64,000 nucleotides of DNA from Caballeronia udeis (GTDB taxonomy: Bacteria > Pseudomonadota > Gammaproteobacteria > Burkholderiales > Burkholderiaceae), in NCBI RefSeq assembly GCF_001544555.2, contig NZ_FCOK02000009.1, forward strand, positions 124,001-188,000, in the 5' to 3' direction. A model generated the notes under the pieces. It saw only the letters and a program-made list of their open reading frames with translations, ran no database searches and was not told the origin of the DNA. The position numbers and the translations under genes were made by a program. Each line of letters opens with the position of its first letter. Positions within the stretch are counted from its first letter, which is position 1. Of the stretch, positions 48,280 through 58,211 are shown piece after piece.

Positions 48280-48582
48280 TCAGAACAGTTCCGAATGCGT
48301 GCCGGCGCGAACAAAAACGACCTCTTTGTCGTCGGCGCGGTAGATCAACAAGAAATCTCCCCCAACGTGGCATTCGCGATGATCGGCCCACTCACCGTTT
48401 AGCTCATGGTCCTTGTATTCGGCCGGCAGCGGCTCGTCATTGGCGGTCAGCAACTGCATCGTATTCTTGAGTGCTCGCATGTCGTAACGACCCGAATGCG
48501 AGAGACTCACCCAATCTTTCTCAAACTGCTTCGTGTGATCGCTTTTTCGAGGCAGCTTTGCCTTTTTTTGCTTCGAGTTCAT
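48280..48582 (-). CDS. RelE/YafQ-type mRNA-interferase toxin
   Basis: 100 residues. After a basic N-terminus (MNSKQKKAKLPRKSDHTKQF) comes the RelE-fold pattern of YafQ: FEKDWVSLSHSGRYDMRALK, LPAEYKDHELNGEWADHREC and HVGGDFLLIYRADDKEVVFV, ending with the typical RAGTHSELF. The H-E-L, H-x-E/C and late His-Ser positions fit the active site of YafQ. Its start overlaps the antitoxin gene by 62 bases, more than usual, so the true start could lie further in. It cuts ribosome-bound mRNA when the antitoxin is lost. Confidence 0.85.
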   Translation of the reverse strand: MNSKQKKAKLPRKSDHTKQFEKDWVSLSHSGRYDMRALKNTMQLLTANDEPLPAEYKDHELNGEWADHRECHVGGDFLLIYRADDKEVVFVRAGTHSELF

Positions 48583-48838
48583 TAAATAGATCCGCCGGGG
48601 AGTCGAAGCGTGCGCTCCCCTTCATTTCCCGAGATTCGCGAAGCGCTTGCAAAGTGGTTTCGTTCGAGATGCGGACGTCGAACGGCAGACCGCCATGAAC
48701 GATCACCTGGCGAAGAAACATCCGAATAGCGTCGGATAGGGTTAGCCCGTTTTCGGCCAACACCGTTTCGGCGCCTTTTTTCAGGTCCGGCTCAATCCGC
48801 GTGCGGACATCAGCAGATTTAAGGGTGACAGGTGCCAT
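48521..48838 (-). CDS. RelB/DinJ-type antitoxin
   Basis: 105 residues from MAPVTLKSADVRTRIEPDLK, with GAGG 8-9 bases upstream. The ribbon-helix-helix pattern VRTRIEPDLKKGAETVLAEN and GLTLSDAIRMFLRQVIVHGG is that of DinJ/RelB. The C-terminal half (ALRESREMKGSARF, then LFNELEAKKGKAASKK) should wrap the toxin. It is the first gene of the pair and would repress its own operon. The pair sits near tRNA-Val and may be a horizontally gained module. Confidence 0.87.
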   Translation of the reverse strand: MAPVTLKSADVRTRIEPDLKKGAETVLAENGLTLSDAIRMFLRQVIVHGGLPFDVRISNETTLQALRESREMKGSARFDSPADLFNELEAKKGKAASKKRSHEAV

Positions 48839-49377
48839 GGTTTGACCTCGTAGCGTTAGTTCTGGACGCTCAACGCGACAACGTCCCTGACGCACGGAGA
48901 GTAAGAATCCTCATTGGATAGCGAGCGTCGTAGCTGCATTGTAGCTACATTGGTACTACGCAGCAACGTGATGCCATCTGAACTGCACTGACTCGGCGCC
49001 TGAAACACCCACAATCCGGGTACATGCCGCGGATCGTTGACCACTCCGCCGCGTTGTAGAACTCGCACGGGTTATCCGTCGATGCAACCGTGAACCGCTT
49101 GGCAACCTCGACGCAAAAGCGCACGACCTCCGCAATGTCGGTTTCATGGTTGGCGCTTGAGTCGCTACCGCCCACCACCGACTGCGCGGTCACCGTGACC
49201 CCGACAACCGGCGCTTCAGTCGCAATATGCGGTTGCATGATGCTGTTGACAATGACGGGAAAATACTCATTAGCCGTGCGGAGGCTGAAAATAATCAGGA
49301 ATACAAATTAAATGAGATGGGGATATCGATGGAAAATACTGGCGGCGGAATCTGGCAAACGTGGGGGCGAGACGAAT
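48839..49377. other. gene-poor stretch upstream of the toxin-antitoxin pair
   Basis: The best open frame is 48945-49238 on the minus strand (97 residues, start MQPHIATEAPVVGVTVTAQS). It has no ribosome-binding site and no family I know, so I do not call it. The rest shows no structure beyond the promoter expected for the antitoxin. Confidence 0.4.
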
Positions 49378-49408
49378 AAAAAAAGCCCTCAGGCAAATAA
49401 CTGAGGGC
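49378..49408. terminator. terminator for the leftward membrane-protein gene
   Basis: GCCCTCAG and CTGAGGGC around GCAAATAA, preceded by seven A's that give a T-run on the minus strand, 30 bases past the stop codon at 49438. Confidence 0.85.
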
Positions 49409-49437
49409 TCCGCTGGTTGCTGGTGCCTACGCCGGGT

Positions 49438-50355
49438 TCAAGCCCCGATGCTCGAACTCTGGCGCAACGACATGTCTAGCGCGCGTGCCGTCTTGCGATC
49501 GCCCTCGCTTGCCAGCGCGGCGCGGAAGACAGTTTTGCGATTGTGTCCGGCGGCGGCGGGCGAATCCCACAGCAGTTCCATCTTGGGCCGCGCCTCCCGG
49601 CCGAACAAACCGCGTTTCGTTGGCACAACGGCCGCCGCGGTAGCGCTGCTTTCCAAGCCGGCAGCCCCGGTATCGGAAGCCGACCCCTCAGGCCATTTCA
49701 CCGATAACTCCCGCGCATCGTACTGACCGAGTTTGCGGCTTTCGGCCCAGACGACCGCCGTGCGCGTGGTGGTATCGATGGAAATGGCATAACGCCCGAT
49801 CGCAAACCGGCGCGCGGCAATATTCGTGCGCCACAGTGCGCGAGGCCGGCAAATCCACAGAACTACCCCATAAAGCGCGGGTGCGACGAGCAGCCAGCCG
49901 TTGGTTTCGGCCAGTGCGTGAATGGCATCTTTCCAGCCGGCGGTCCAGGTAAAGAACCCGACCGACCACACCGCGAACAGGAAACTCAGCAGCGCGAGCA
50001 GCCGCAAGGCTTGCCGCAGCCACTGCGGCAGCGGGTGCAGCGGCCGTTCCGCGCGCGCCCGGGCACCGGGAAGGAACAGCAGCAGAAACAAAAGCACGAG
50101 GGTGACGCAGGCCCACGGCGACGAAGTCATCGCGCGCAGCGAAGAGAGATAGCCCATCTGCGACATCGAGAACAACCAGCGCGCGGCCAGCACGAGTCCG
50201 ATCGCCCGCAGCGCGAACACAGTGCCAGCACCGGGTGCCGGGCTCGCGCTACTCTGCTTCGTTCTCGCCAAAACTTCACTCCTGTTCACGACTGTCCTTG
50301 TTCGCGCGGTAAGTTCCTCCCGTCGCGCGATGCGATTTTCAAGAGACTTCCACAC
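49438..50355 (-). CDS. membrane protein, function unknown
   Basis: About 305 residues from a GTG at 50353-50355; the start is uncertain because no ribosome site stands out. Four hydrophobic segments (about 46-66, 80-98, 117-138 and 151-170) lie in the first 175 residues. A soluble C-terminal domain follows (RFAIGRYAISIDTTTRTAVV, later RGLFGREARPKMELLWDSPA). I do not recognise the family. It stands alone between two terminators. Confidence 0.65.
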   Translation of the reverse strand: MWKSLENRIARREELTARTRTVVNRSEVLARTKQSSASPAPGAGTVFALRAIGLVLAARWLFSMSQMGYLSSLRAMTSSPWACVTLVLLFLLLFLPGARARAERPLHPLPQWLRQALRLLALLSFLFAVWSVGFFTWTAGWKDAIHALAETNGWLLVAPALYGVVLWICRPRALWRTNIAARRFAIGRYAISIDTTTRTAVVWAESRKLGQYDARELSVKWPEGSASDTGAAGLESSATAAAVVPTKRGLFGREARPKMELLWDSPAAAGHNRKTVFRAALASEGDRKTARALDMSLRQSSSIGA

Positions 50356-50496
50356 CCGTCCACACGTTCGTTCCGATGCTGCACCGCATTTCGCGAGGCC
50401 CGCACATTATAGGGAGAATGTCGAAAACGGCATCGGCCCGGCATGCTCAACCCGCCGATAACGTGTGAAGCTTGCCCCTGCAGTGTGTCAAAACAA

Positions 50497-50532
50497 CAAC
50501 GCCCCGTGCGCCTGACGGCGCACGGGGCGTTG
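50497..50532. terminator. strong terminator after the glycosyltransferase gene
   Basis: CAACGCCCCGTGCGCC and GGCGCACGGGGCGTTG form a 16-bp perfect stem around TGAC, with T-rich sequence on both outer sides. Confidence 0.88.
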
Positions 50533-50594
50533 TTTTAGCTTTAATCGAGCGCCCGATCAGGCAGCGCTCAAAACAGCGTCATCGAACCTGAGAA

Positions 50595-51659
50595 TCAGCT
50601 CGCGTTGACTTCGCGCAGAACGGTGCGGCGCTTGGCGCGCAGCAGTTCTTCGTACGTGTGAACATAGCGGGCAGCCATGACTTTCGACGAGAAACGCGTT
50701 TCGAACGCCTTGCGCACCTTGGCGCGCGGCAGCGTGTCGAGTCGCTTCACCGCAGCGATTGCGCTCAGTTCGTCTTCCACGACAAAACCCGACACGCCGT
50801 TTTCGATCACTTCCGGCACCGATCCGCGATTGAACGCGATCACAGGCGTACCGCAAGCCATGGCTTCGATCATCACCAGGCCAAACGGCTCCGGCCAGTC
50901 GATCGGGAACAGCAGCGCGTGTGCGTTGCCGAGGAATTCGGTCTTCTGCTGCTCGTTGATTTCGCCGATGTATTCCACGTGCGGCAGCGCGAACAACGGC
51001 TTGATCTGCTCTTCGTAATACGCGCGGTCGGCGTTGTCGATCTTCGCCGCGATCTTGATCTTCATGCCCGCTGCCCCAGCAATCCGGATCGCCCGGTCAA
51101 CCCGCTTTTCCGGCGAAATGCGGCCGAGGAACGCGAGGTAACCCGGCTCCACGTTCGGGATCGGCTTGAGCAGGTTTTCCGGCAGGCCGTGATACACGGT
51201 CGAAAGCCAGTTGGCTTGCGGCAACGGCTGACGCTGGTTGTCGGAGATCGAAACAACCGGCGCATCATTGAACGTGCTGAAGATCGGCTGCAGTTCCGGC
51301 AGGTCAAGACGGCCGTGCATGGTCGTCAGGAACGGCACCGGCTGGCGCGAGAACAGCGAGAACGGGTAATAGTCGATGTGAAAATGCAACACATCGAATT
51401 CGTCAGCGCGGCGGCGCACTTCTTCCAGCAACAGCATGTGCGGCGCCATCGTGTCGCGGATGGTCGGGTCGAGGCGCAGCGCTTGCGGCCAGAAGGCTTC
51501 GAGCTTCGCCGACGTTTGCGAATCACCGCTCGCGAACAACGTGACGTCATGACCAGCCTCAACCAGCGCTTCGGTCAGATAGGACACCACGCGCTCCGTG
51601 CCACCGTAGAACTTGGGGGGGACGGCTTCGTGAAGAGGCGCGATTTGAGCGATTCGCAT
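50595..51659 (-). CDS. family 4 glycosyltransferase
   Basis: 354 residues, GT-B fold. The N-domain has MRIAQIAPLHEAVPPKFYGG and TERVVSYLTEALVEAGHDVT. The C-domain has YLAFLGRISPEKRVDRAIRI and the GT4 motif PEPFGLVMIEAMACGTPVIA with the E-x7-E pattern for sugar-nucleotide binding. AGGAG lies 8 bases before the ATG. Monocistronic. The acceptor is unknown; related proteins make exopolysaccharide or storage glycans. Confidence 0.88.
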   Translation of the reverse strand: MRIAQIAPLHEAVPPKFYGGTERVVSYLTEALVEAGHDVTLFASGDSQTSAKLEAFWPQALRLDPTIRDTMAPHMLLLEEVRRRADEFDVLHFHIDYYPFSLFSRQPVPFLTTMHGRLDLPELQPIFSTFNDAPVVSISDNQRQPLPQANWLSTVYHGLPENLLKPIPNVEPGYLAFLGRISPEKRVDRAIRIAGAAGMKIKIAAKIDNADRAYYEEQIKPLFALPHVEYIGEINEQQKTEFLGNAHALLFPIDWPEPFGLVMIEAMACGTPVIAFNRGSVPEVIENGVSGFVVEDELSAIAAVKRLDTLPRAKVRKAFETRFSSKVMAARYVHTYEELLRAKRRTVLREVNAS

Positions 51660-52577
51660 GTCGGAAACTCCTAAATATGTCAGGCAAAATTGATGCGCTT
51701 GGCATCGGTCGTTAAATCAAGCGAATCGCCCACCCGGGTTCGGCACGGTGCTGGTGTCTCCAGCGGAATGGCCGATAGCACGAGAAAAAATCGCGATGCT
51801 TCGCTGTTTGCTTGGGGTGCTGCTGGTGCTTCGGGTGTCGGGCGTCTGTTTCAGAGCGTGATCAGGCAGAGCAAGATCGATTCCATCTCGTAAATTCAGC
51901 GCACCCAGCCATAAACGCACAACCTACGGAGCCGTTGACCGGAACCTACAACAACCTGTCAAAACGACTAAGGGGAAACCCGGGTGAAGTATCCCGGTTT
52001 TTACACGGTTTCCTACCTGGCATTTCAACTTATTTACGTTGTTACACCGTCGATACACTTTGCAAACCCTTGTTTATCAAGGCTGTTCTACGCTGGTCGA
52101 CATGAATCCGAACCGGTCGCAGCCCGGCGCGAGACGCCAAAGCGCTGCGACACCCAACAGATCCGGCCAAGCCATGACCGACCCGCTGGCTACCGGATTT
52201 GCCATTAGCGGCGCTGTGCAGGTAGCGGGACCGCGACGTGCTTTCACCCTCCCAGGGGCATAGTTCTCAGCTCCAACTCGTTCACGTCGAGGTACTGCGG
52301 ACAGCACAGCGCGAGCCGTGTGCGGACCGTGGAAGGTGCAGGACGCGTCGCCAGCGGGCATTGATTGCCCGGTTCGGGCGACGCACTTTTGCTGAAAATC
52401 AGCCTTGGCTGATGGATATGCACCACGGAAAGCATTATGCGAGACGATTTGGCTCGCTACACTCGCTACAATTCAGCAATCGGTGCTGCACGCTTGTCGC
52501 CTCGCTCTGGTCAGACACGCCGCATGCGGCCACGGTGAAGCATCGCGCTCAACCGCTCTACTCAACAAAAAAGACCA
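51660..52577. other. 0.9-kb stretch without a supported gene
   Basis: Short frames occur on both strands but none has a ribosome site and domain signal together. A hairpin with a T-run (AAACCCGGG, then CCCGGTTTTT, near 51976-52002) could end a small plus-strand transcript begun in 51700-51950. The stretch must also contain promoters for the divergent glycosyltransferase and ABC genes. Confidence 0.4.
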
Positions 52578-54416
52578 TTGGACCAACTCACCGTCTCTCA
52601 GCGTAACGTGCACAACGCGAAGCTAGCGAGCTATGCAAGCCGCCCGCTGGCCTTTCTGTTTCGTTACATCCGCCGGCATCCGGTCGCGCACACCATCGTC
52701 CTGGTCAGCGTGCTGTCCGCTGTCGGCTGCGCGCTCGCCTCGCAGTACGCGATCAAACACCTGATCGATGTGCTCGGCCAGGGCCGCGGCCATCCCGGCC
52801 CGCTCTGGGCCGCCTTCATGATCCTGGTCGGCCTGATCGCCGCCGACAACATGCTGTGGCGGGTCGGCGGCTGGGTCGGCGCGCATACGTTCGTCGTCGT
52901 GACGGGCGACTTGCGGCGCGACCTGTTCTCCTACCTCAGCGGCCATTCCCCCACCTACTTCTCCGAGAAACAGCCCGGCATGCTCGCCAGCCGGATCACG
53001 GCGACATCGAACGCAATCTATACCGCCGAAAACACCATGGCGTGGAACGTGTTGCCGCCGTGCATCGCGGTGATCGGTGCGATCGTGATGATCGTTGCGG
53101 TGAATCCGCTCATGGCCTGCTGCCTGATGCTGGCTTCGGCCATTCTCGCTTTTGTGCTTTACCGGCTGGCCGGTCGTGGTTCGGCACGGCACCACACGTT
53201 CGCCACGAAAGCCGCGTCTGTAGACGGCGAGCTGGTCGACGTGATCGGCAACATGGCGCTGGTACGCGCATTCGGTATGACGTTTCGAGAGCAAAAGCGC
53301 TTTGGCTCGACGGTCAAGGCCGAAATGGTCGCGCGTCAGCAAAGCTTGCTGTATCTCGAGAAATTGCGGCTGTTCCACGCGGTCGTCACCGCGATTCTCT
53401 CGGCCGGGCTGCTCGGCTGGGCGTTGTGGCTGTGGTCGAAGGGGCGAGCCACGTCCGGCGATATCGTGCTGGTCAGCTCACTCGGCTTCACGATTCTCCA
53501 CGGCACGCGCGATCTGGCTGTTGCCCTCGTGGATGTGACGCAGCACGTCGCGCGTCTGGCGGAAGCCGTGCAGACGCTGCTGGAACCGCATGGCATGCCC
53601 GACCGGTCCGACGCTACGGAGCTTGTGCAGCAAGGCGGCCGGGTGGATTTCGAGGAAGTCACGTTCGCGTATCCGCGCCGCCGGCCGATCCTCGATAAAT
53701 TCAACCTGCACATCGAGCCGGGTCAGCGCGTTGGCCTGATCGGCAAGTCGGGTGCGGGGAAATCGACCGTGCTCGCGCTGCTGCAACGCTTCTATGAAGC
53801 GCAGGGCGGCGCCATCAAGGTCGACGGGCAGGATATCTCGCTGATCACGCAGGACAGCCTGCGGATGTCGATTGCGCTCGTGCCGCAGGACATTTCGCTG
53901 TTCCACCGCACCGTGTACGAGAACATTGCGTACGGCCGGCCGGACGCGTCGCGCGAAGAAGTGCTCGCCGCGGCCCGCGAGGCGCGCTGCTCGGACTTCA
54001 TCGAAGCCATGCCGGAAGGGTTCGACACCATAGTGGGCGACCGTGGTGTGAAGCTGTCGGGCGGACAGCGTCAGCGCATTGCCATCGCCCGCGCAATCCT
54101 GAAAAACGCGCCAATCCTGCTGCTGGACGAAGCTACGTCGGCACTCGATAGTTCGTCCGAAGAAGCGATCCAGCAGGCGCTCGACCGGCTGATGGTCGGC
54201 CGCACGGTGATTGCAATTGCGCACCGGTTGTCGACGCTGCAAGGCTTCGACCGGATTATCGTGATGAGCGCCGGCAAGGTGATCGACGACGGTTCGCCGG
54301 AACAGTTGCGCAACCGGCCGGGGTTATATCGGGAACTGCTCTCCAAGCAGCACGGCAAGTTGCCGCCGACGACCATGCCCTCGCAACAACTTGCGGCAAA
54401 GGCTGAGTCGACCTGA
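52578..54416 (+). CDS. ABC exporter (fused membrane and ATPase domains)
   Basis: 612 residues from a TTG at 52578 with no clear ribosome site, so the start is provisional. Six membrane helices in residues 45-330 are followed by an ATPase with Walker A (GKSGAGKST), signature (LSGGQRQRIAIARA), Walker B (ILLLDEATSALDS) and the switch His in IAIAHRLSTLQGFD. The layout is that of MsbA/multidrug-type homodimeric exporters. The substrate could be a lipid or drug; neighbours give no hint. It ends at a shared terminator with otsA. Confidence 0.9.
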   Translation: MDQLTVSQRNVHNAKLASYASRPLAFLFRYIRRHPVAHTIVLVSVLSAVGCALASQYAIKHLIDVLGQGRGHPGPLWAAFMILVGLIAADNMLWRVGGWVGAHTFVVVTGDLRRDLFSYLSGHSPTYFSEKQPGMLASRITATSNAIYTAENTMAWNVLPPCIAVIGAIVMIVAVNPLMACCLMLASAILAFVLYRLAGRGSARHHTFATKAASVDGELVDVIGNMALVRAFGMTFREQKRFGSTVKAEMVARQQSLLYLEKLRLFHAVVTAILSAGLLGWALWLWSKGRATSGDIVLVSSLGFTILHGTRDLAVALVDVTQHVARLAEAVQTLLEPHGMPDRSDATELVQQGGRVDFEEVTFAYPRRRPILDKFNLHIEPGQRVGLIGKSGAGKSTVLALLQRFYEAQGGAIKVDGQDISLITQDSLRMSIALVPQDISLFHRTVYENIAYGRPDASREEVLAAAREARCSDFIEAMPEGFDTIVGDRGVKLSGGQRQRIAIARAILKNAPILLLDEATSALDSSSEEAIQQALDRLMVGRTVIAIAHRLSTLQGFDRIIVMSAGKVIDDGSPEQLRNRPGLYRELLSKQHGKLPPTTMPSQQLAAKAEST

Positions 54417-54450
54417 GCTTGCGTCGGCAAGACTCGAGCAACTCGCAATA

Positions 54451-54490
54451 AAAAAACCGCTTCGGATTCATCAGACCGAAGCGGTTTTTT
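54451..54490. terminator. bidirectional terminator, ABC exporter / otsA
   Basis: AAAAAACCGCTTCGG and CCGAAGCGGTTTTTT form a perfect stem around a 10-base loop. The otsA stop codon is embedded in the right T-run. Confidence 0.92.
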
Positions 54491-55869
54491 TACGCCTGCA
54501 GATCGCGCATGAAGTTGTCGCGCCAGACGGACACGTTGTTCTCGCGAAGCTGGGCGAACATGTCCGCGTACCGGACCTGCCGCTCGTTCAGCGGCATGGC
54601 GAGGGCCGTGGCGAGCGCGTCCGCCATGCCGTCGATATCGAGCGGATTCACGATCAGCGCGCCGTTCAATTCCTGCGCCGCGCCCGCGAATTGCGACAGG
54701 ACGAGCACGCCGGGATCGTCGGGATCCTGTGCCGCCACATATTCCTTGGCGACCAGGTTCATGCCGTCGCGCAACGGCGTGACGAACCCCACATGCGACG
54801 CGCGGAACAACGCGGCCAGCACAGGCCGCTCATATTGCCGATGGATATAGCGGATCGGCGTCCAGTCGAGCTCGGCGTACCGCCCGTTGATGCGCCCCGA
54901 TTCCGCCTCGAGCTGCAACCGGATGTCGCGATAGGTATCCATATCGGCGCGCGTGGGTGGTGCGATCTGCACGAAGGAGACGTTGTTGCGCTGCGTCGGC
55001 TGATGTTCCAGCAGCTTTTCGAACGCACGAAAGCGCTCGACCAGCCCCTTTGAATAATCAAGCCGGTCGACGCTCATGATCAGCTTGCGATCGCGCAGCG
55101 TCGTCTTGACGGTCTGCACTTCGCGTCCGCTTTCACCGTCTTTGGCGAGCGACGCAATCTCGTCGGGATAAACGCCGATCGGGTAGGCCGCCGCCCGCAG
55201 GGTCTTGCCGAAAGCGCTCACCGCGTTCGGCTGGCCGGCAATACGCAGGACCGCGCCGTTCGCTTCCGTCTCGATGTAGTCGCAAAACGCGCGCAGATCG
55301 GGCGCCGTCTGGAAACCGAGCAGGTCGAAGGAACACAGCGCCTCGACCAGCACGCGATGGCGCGGCACGCTAAGCAGAACCTGCGCCGCCGGAAACGGAA
55401 TGTGCAGGAAAAAGCCGATGCGGTTGGTCACGCCCTCATCGCGCAGCGCCTGGGCAAACGGGATCAGGTGATAGTCGTGGACCCAGATGACATCGTCGGC
55501 TTTCAGCAGCGGCGCCAGTTGCTTCGCGAGCCAGCGGTTTACGCGGCAATATCCATCGAATTCATCGCGGTCAAACTGGATCAGATCCGGCCGATAGTGA
55601 AACGCCGGCCACAACGTGGCGTTCGAGAAGCCGCGGTAGTACTGGTCGTAATCGCGCTGCGCGAGGCCAATGGTCGCGAATGTCACCCGGCCGCGCTCCT
55701 CCAGGGTGATGCCTTCGGGCGGCTCCGTCACCACGTCGCCGCTCCAGCCGAACCACATGCCGCCGGTTTCCTTGAGCGCGTCGTAGACCCCGACCGCCAG
55801 ACCGCCGGCCGCCGGGCCGCCTTCGGAAATTGGCGCGACCCGGTTCGAAACAATGATCAGCCTGCTCAC
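54490..55869 (-). CDS. otsA: trehalose-6-phosphate synthase OtsA
   Basis: 459 residues. GT20 family blocks: [20 protein letters not shown] (glucose-6-phosphate loop), [54 protein letters not shown] and [19 protein letters not shown]. It joins UDP-glucose and glucose-6-phosphate to trehalose-6-phosphate. The ATG overlaps the otsB stop (ATGA), so otsB and otsA are coupled. Trehalose protects against osmotic and drying stress. Confidence 0.97.
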   Translation of the reverse strand: MSRLIIVSNRVAPISEGGPAAGGLAVGVYDALKETGGMWFGWSGDVVTEPPEGITLEERGRVTFATIGLAQRDYDQYYRGFSNATLWPAFHYRPDLIQFDRDEFDGYCRVNRWLAKQLAPLLKADDVIWVHDYHLIPFAQALRDEGVTNRIGFFLHIPFPAAQVLLSVPRHRVLVEALCSFDLLGFQTAPDLRAFCDYIETEANGAVLRIAGQPNAVSAFGKTLRAAAYPIGVYPDEIASLAKDGESGREVQTVKTTLRDRKLIMSVDRLDYSKGLVERFRAFEKLLEHQPTQRNNVSFVQIAPPTRADMDTYRDIRLQLEAESGRINGRYAELDWTPIRYIHRQYERPVLAALFRASHVGFVTPLRDGMNLVAKEYVAAQDPDDPGVLVLSQFAGAAQELNGALIVNPLDIDGMADALATALAMPLNERQVRYADMFAQLRENNVSVWRDNFMRDLQA

Positions 55870-56627
55870 GAACGCGTCCCTTTGGAACCTTCAATTCCCG
55901 CAATACGCTGCAGCCAGTCGAGCAGCGCGCCAACCGACTCCACCCGCGAATGCGCGAGCGTGTCGCCGGCCCCGACCTTGATCGAGACCCCGTTACGCTC
56001 GTTCACCACCGCGAAGCCTTTCTCGTCCGTCAGATCGTCGCCGATAAACACCGGCCGGCGACCCGCAAACGGTGGTTCATTGAGGAAGGCACGCACCGCA
56101 CGGCCTTTATCGACGTCCTTCGGCTTGATTTCGTAGACCATCTTGCCGGGCTGCAGCACATAGGCGTCGGCGTATTGGGCGACGAGTTTCTCGGTCACCT
56201 CGCGCGCCGCCAGGCCGCGCTCCGGCGCATTGCGGTAATGCAGCGCAAGCGCCGCGCCCTTGATTTCCAGCAGCATGCCCGGATTGGCCGTCACCGCGCC
56301 TTCGAGCACGTGTTCCATGCGCAGCAGGCGCTCGTCGTTGAAACCCACGCGCTGGACATCCGCGTTCGAGTCGCGCCGCTCGGCGCCGTGCAAACCCGCC
56401 ACGGGCAAATCGGGCATTGAAAGAAACGAGTCGATGCTCTCGATCCCGCGTCCCGACACGATCGCCACCGCGCCGTTGGTCGCGCGGCGCAATGCGCTCA
56501 GGATGGCCGGCACGACCGGCGGCACGGTGATGCCGTCCGGCGTGGGTGCGAGTTCGACGAGCGTCCCGTCGAAATCGAAGAAAAAAGCGGTGGTGGCAAG
56601 CGGAAAATTGTCTGGGAGGTTTTGCAT
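55866..56627 (-). CDS. otsB: trehalose-6-phosphate phosphatase OtsB
   Basis: 253 residues, HAD superfamily. Motif I is TAFFFDFDGTLVELAPTPDG with the nucleophile Asp, motif II is VAIVSGRGIES, and motif IV is PVFIGDDLTDEKGFAVVN. The cap region includes LAGLHGAERRD. It dephosphorylates the OtsA product to trehalose. It is the first gene of the otsBA unit. Confidence 0.96.
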   Translation of the reverse strand: MQNLPDNFPLATTAFFFDFDGTLVELAPTPDGITVPPVVPAILSALRRATNGAVAIVSGRGIESIDSFLSMPDLPVAGLHGAERRDSNADVQRVGFNDERLLRMEHVLEGAVTANPGMLLEIKGAALALHYRNAPERGLAAREVTEKLVAQYADAYVLQPGKMVYEIKPKDVDKGRAVRAFLNEPPFAGRRPVFIGDDLTDEKGFAVVNERNGVSIKVGAGDTLAHSRVESVGALLDWLQRIAGIEGSKGTRS

Positions 56628-56979
56628 CGATATCTGCCTTTCAGCCGGAGAAAGACCGGAAAAGTGTGCGCATGTTACCGCGCTTTGTAACCCCGTCTGG
56701 GAAAGCGGCGCTGGACGCTACGTTGCACGCTCATGCGGCGAGCCAGCACCGGACGCTACGTCCGCGCTTCACGCGGCTTTCAAATCTGCTTCGACCAGCT
56801 TTCAGTCTTGCCTGGCACGGCTGCGGCATAACGCCTCGGCCACGTGCCGGCGCGGGTGTACGCCCGGCGTAAGCTTCTATTCTGAGATAGAGTCGGCACC
56901 CGGATGGCTTCAAGGACCACTTCTTGATGACCCGTCCGCGTTGCCGCCTTGATGCACCCACCCTCGTCCGAGTTGCAAA
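56628..56979. other. otsB / sco divergent region
   Basis: 352 bases between divergent starts with no supported gene. The 11-mer ggacgctacgt occurs twice (near 56712 and 56752). Promoter elements cannot be pinned down. Confidence 0.4.
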
Positions 56980-57609
56980 ATGTCTTCCTGGTTCAGTTTT
57001 CAACCCAAGGGCTGGTTCGCCGCACTGCTCGCCGCCCTGTTCCTGAGCACGGGTCTTGCTGCGTGCTCGCGCCCTGATACGACACCCTGGAAGCTGACCG
57101 ATGTCAGCGGCCATCTGCCAGACCTGGACTTCAAGCTTACCGACGATACCGGCAAACCCGTCACCGGCCAGTCGTTCCTGGGCCAGACCACGCTGGTTTA
57201 TTTCGGCTACACGCACTGCCCGGACGTGTGTCCGGAAACCATGGCACGGCTGATGCAAGTCATGCAGCAACTTGGGCCCGACGCGAAAAACACGCGCATT
57301 GTGTTCATCACCGTCGATCCCGCACGCGATACCGCGGCGGCCCTGCATGACTACGTGCGCGCGTTCGACGCGCAGCACGCCGTTGGGCTGACCGGTACGG
57401 ACGGGGCGATCGAGAGCATTGCAAAGCGCTACCGTGTGGCTTACCAGATGGAGAAACGCGATCCTTCCGGCGCGTACGACGTGACGCATAGTTCGGCCGT
57501 CTATATCTTCGATACCCACGGCCACGCGCGCCTGCTCGCCACCGAGACCGATTCCATCGAGTCGATCACGCACGATCTGCGCCGCGTGATCGACTCGACC
57601 CCGTCCTGA
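56980..57609 (+). CDS. SCO1/SenC copper-binding lipoprotein
   Basis: 209 residues. A lipoprotein signal with lipobox LAAC gives the lipidated Cys at residue 29. The thioredoxin-like domain has the copper site CPDVC (Cys80, Cys84) in FGYTHCPDVCPETMARLM and the third ligand His170 in AYDVTHSSAVYIFD. SCO proteins deliver copper to the CuA centre of cytochrome oxidase or act as thiol reductants. No oxidase genes are in the window. Confidence 0.93.
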   Translation: MSSWFSFQPKGWFAALLAALFLSTGLAACSRPDTTPWKLTDVSGHLPDLDFKLTDDTGKPVTGQSFLGQTTLVYFGYTHCPDVCPETMARLMQVMQQLGPDAKNTRIVFITVDPARDTAAALHDYVRAFDAQHAVGLTGTDGAIESIAKRYRVAYQMEKRDPSGAYDVTHSSAVYIFDTHGHARLLATETDSIESITHDLRRVIDSTPS

Positions 57610-57668
57610 TATCGCTCCCTGACGTCCTTAAGCTTTCGAAGTTCGCCCGCGGTTCGCCCGCTGTTCGT

Positions 57669-58166
57669 CTATGCGCGGCGCATCCAGATGTGCTCAATGT
57701 CGTCTTCCACGTGAACATCGGAGATGGGCTCGAAGCCGAAGCCGGCGTAAAAGCCCTGCAATCGCGCTTGTGCGTGCAGGCGTATCGGCTGGCCGGGCCA
57801 TCGTTCGTGGATCAAATCCAGCGTGCGTTCGAGCATCGCCTGACCTAATCCAATGCCGCGGAAACGGGCTGTGGTCAGCACACGGCCAATGCGGATATCG
57901 GCTTCTTCCGCGTCCTCCGTTCCTTCTGCAGCGTTCGGCAGCAGGACCCGCAAATAAGCGGCGAGCGCCGGCCGTGCATCGGCGGAATGTGGATACACGA
58001 GCAAATGCCACGCATCCACATCCTTTCCATCGATATCCCCATACACACAATGCTGCTCCACCACGAATACTTCGCTTCGCGCGGCCAGCATGGCGTAGAC
58101 GTCGAGTGCGCTGAGGTCGTCGAATGGCTTCCAGCGCCAGTCGAATTCGGAAAATGGCTCGGTCAT
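57669..58166 (-). CDS. GNAT acetyltransferase, ElaA type
   Basis: 165 residues from MTEPFSEFDWRWKPFDDLSA. LDVYAMLAARSEVFVVEQHC followed by VYGDIDGKD is the ElaA family hallmark, and the acetyl-CoA loop is IGRVLTTARFRGIGLGQAML. The acceptor is unknown. The frame continues upstream of this ATG, but that part lies in the divergent gene's leader. Confidence 0.88.
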   Translation of the reverse strand: MTEPFSEFDWRWKPFDDLSALDVYAMLAARSEVFVVEQHCVYGDIDGKDVDAWHLLVYPHSADARPALAAYLRVLLPNAAEGTEDAEEADIRIGRVLTTARFRGIGLGQAMLERTLDLIHERWPGQPIRLHAQARLQGFYAGFGFEPISDVHVEDDIEHIWMRRA

Positions 58167-58211
58167 GGGATTTTGTTCGTTTCGGTTCTTCGACGCCGGG
58201 CATCGCGGGAA

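Noticed and set aside
48945..49238. 97-codon minus-strand frame upstream of the toxin-antitoxin pair
   Set aside because: The sequence is not low-complexity, but there is no ribosome site and no family; not enough to call a gene.
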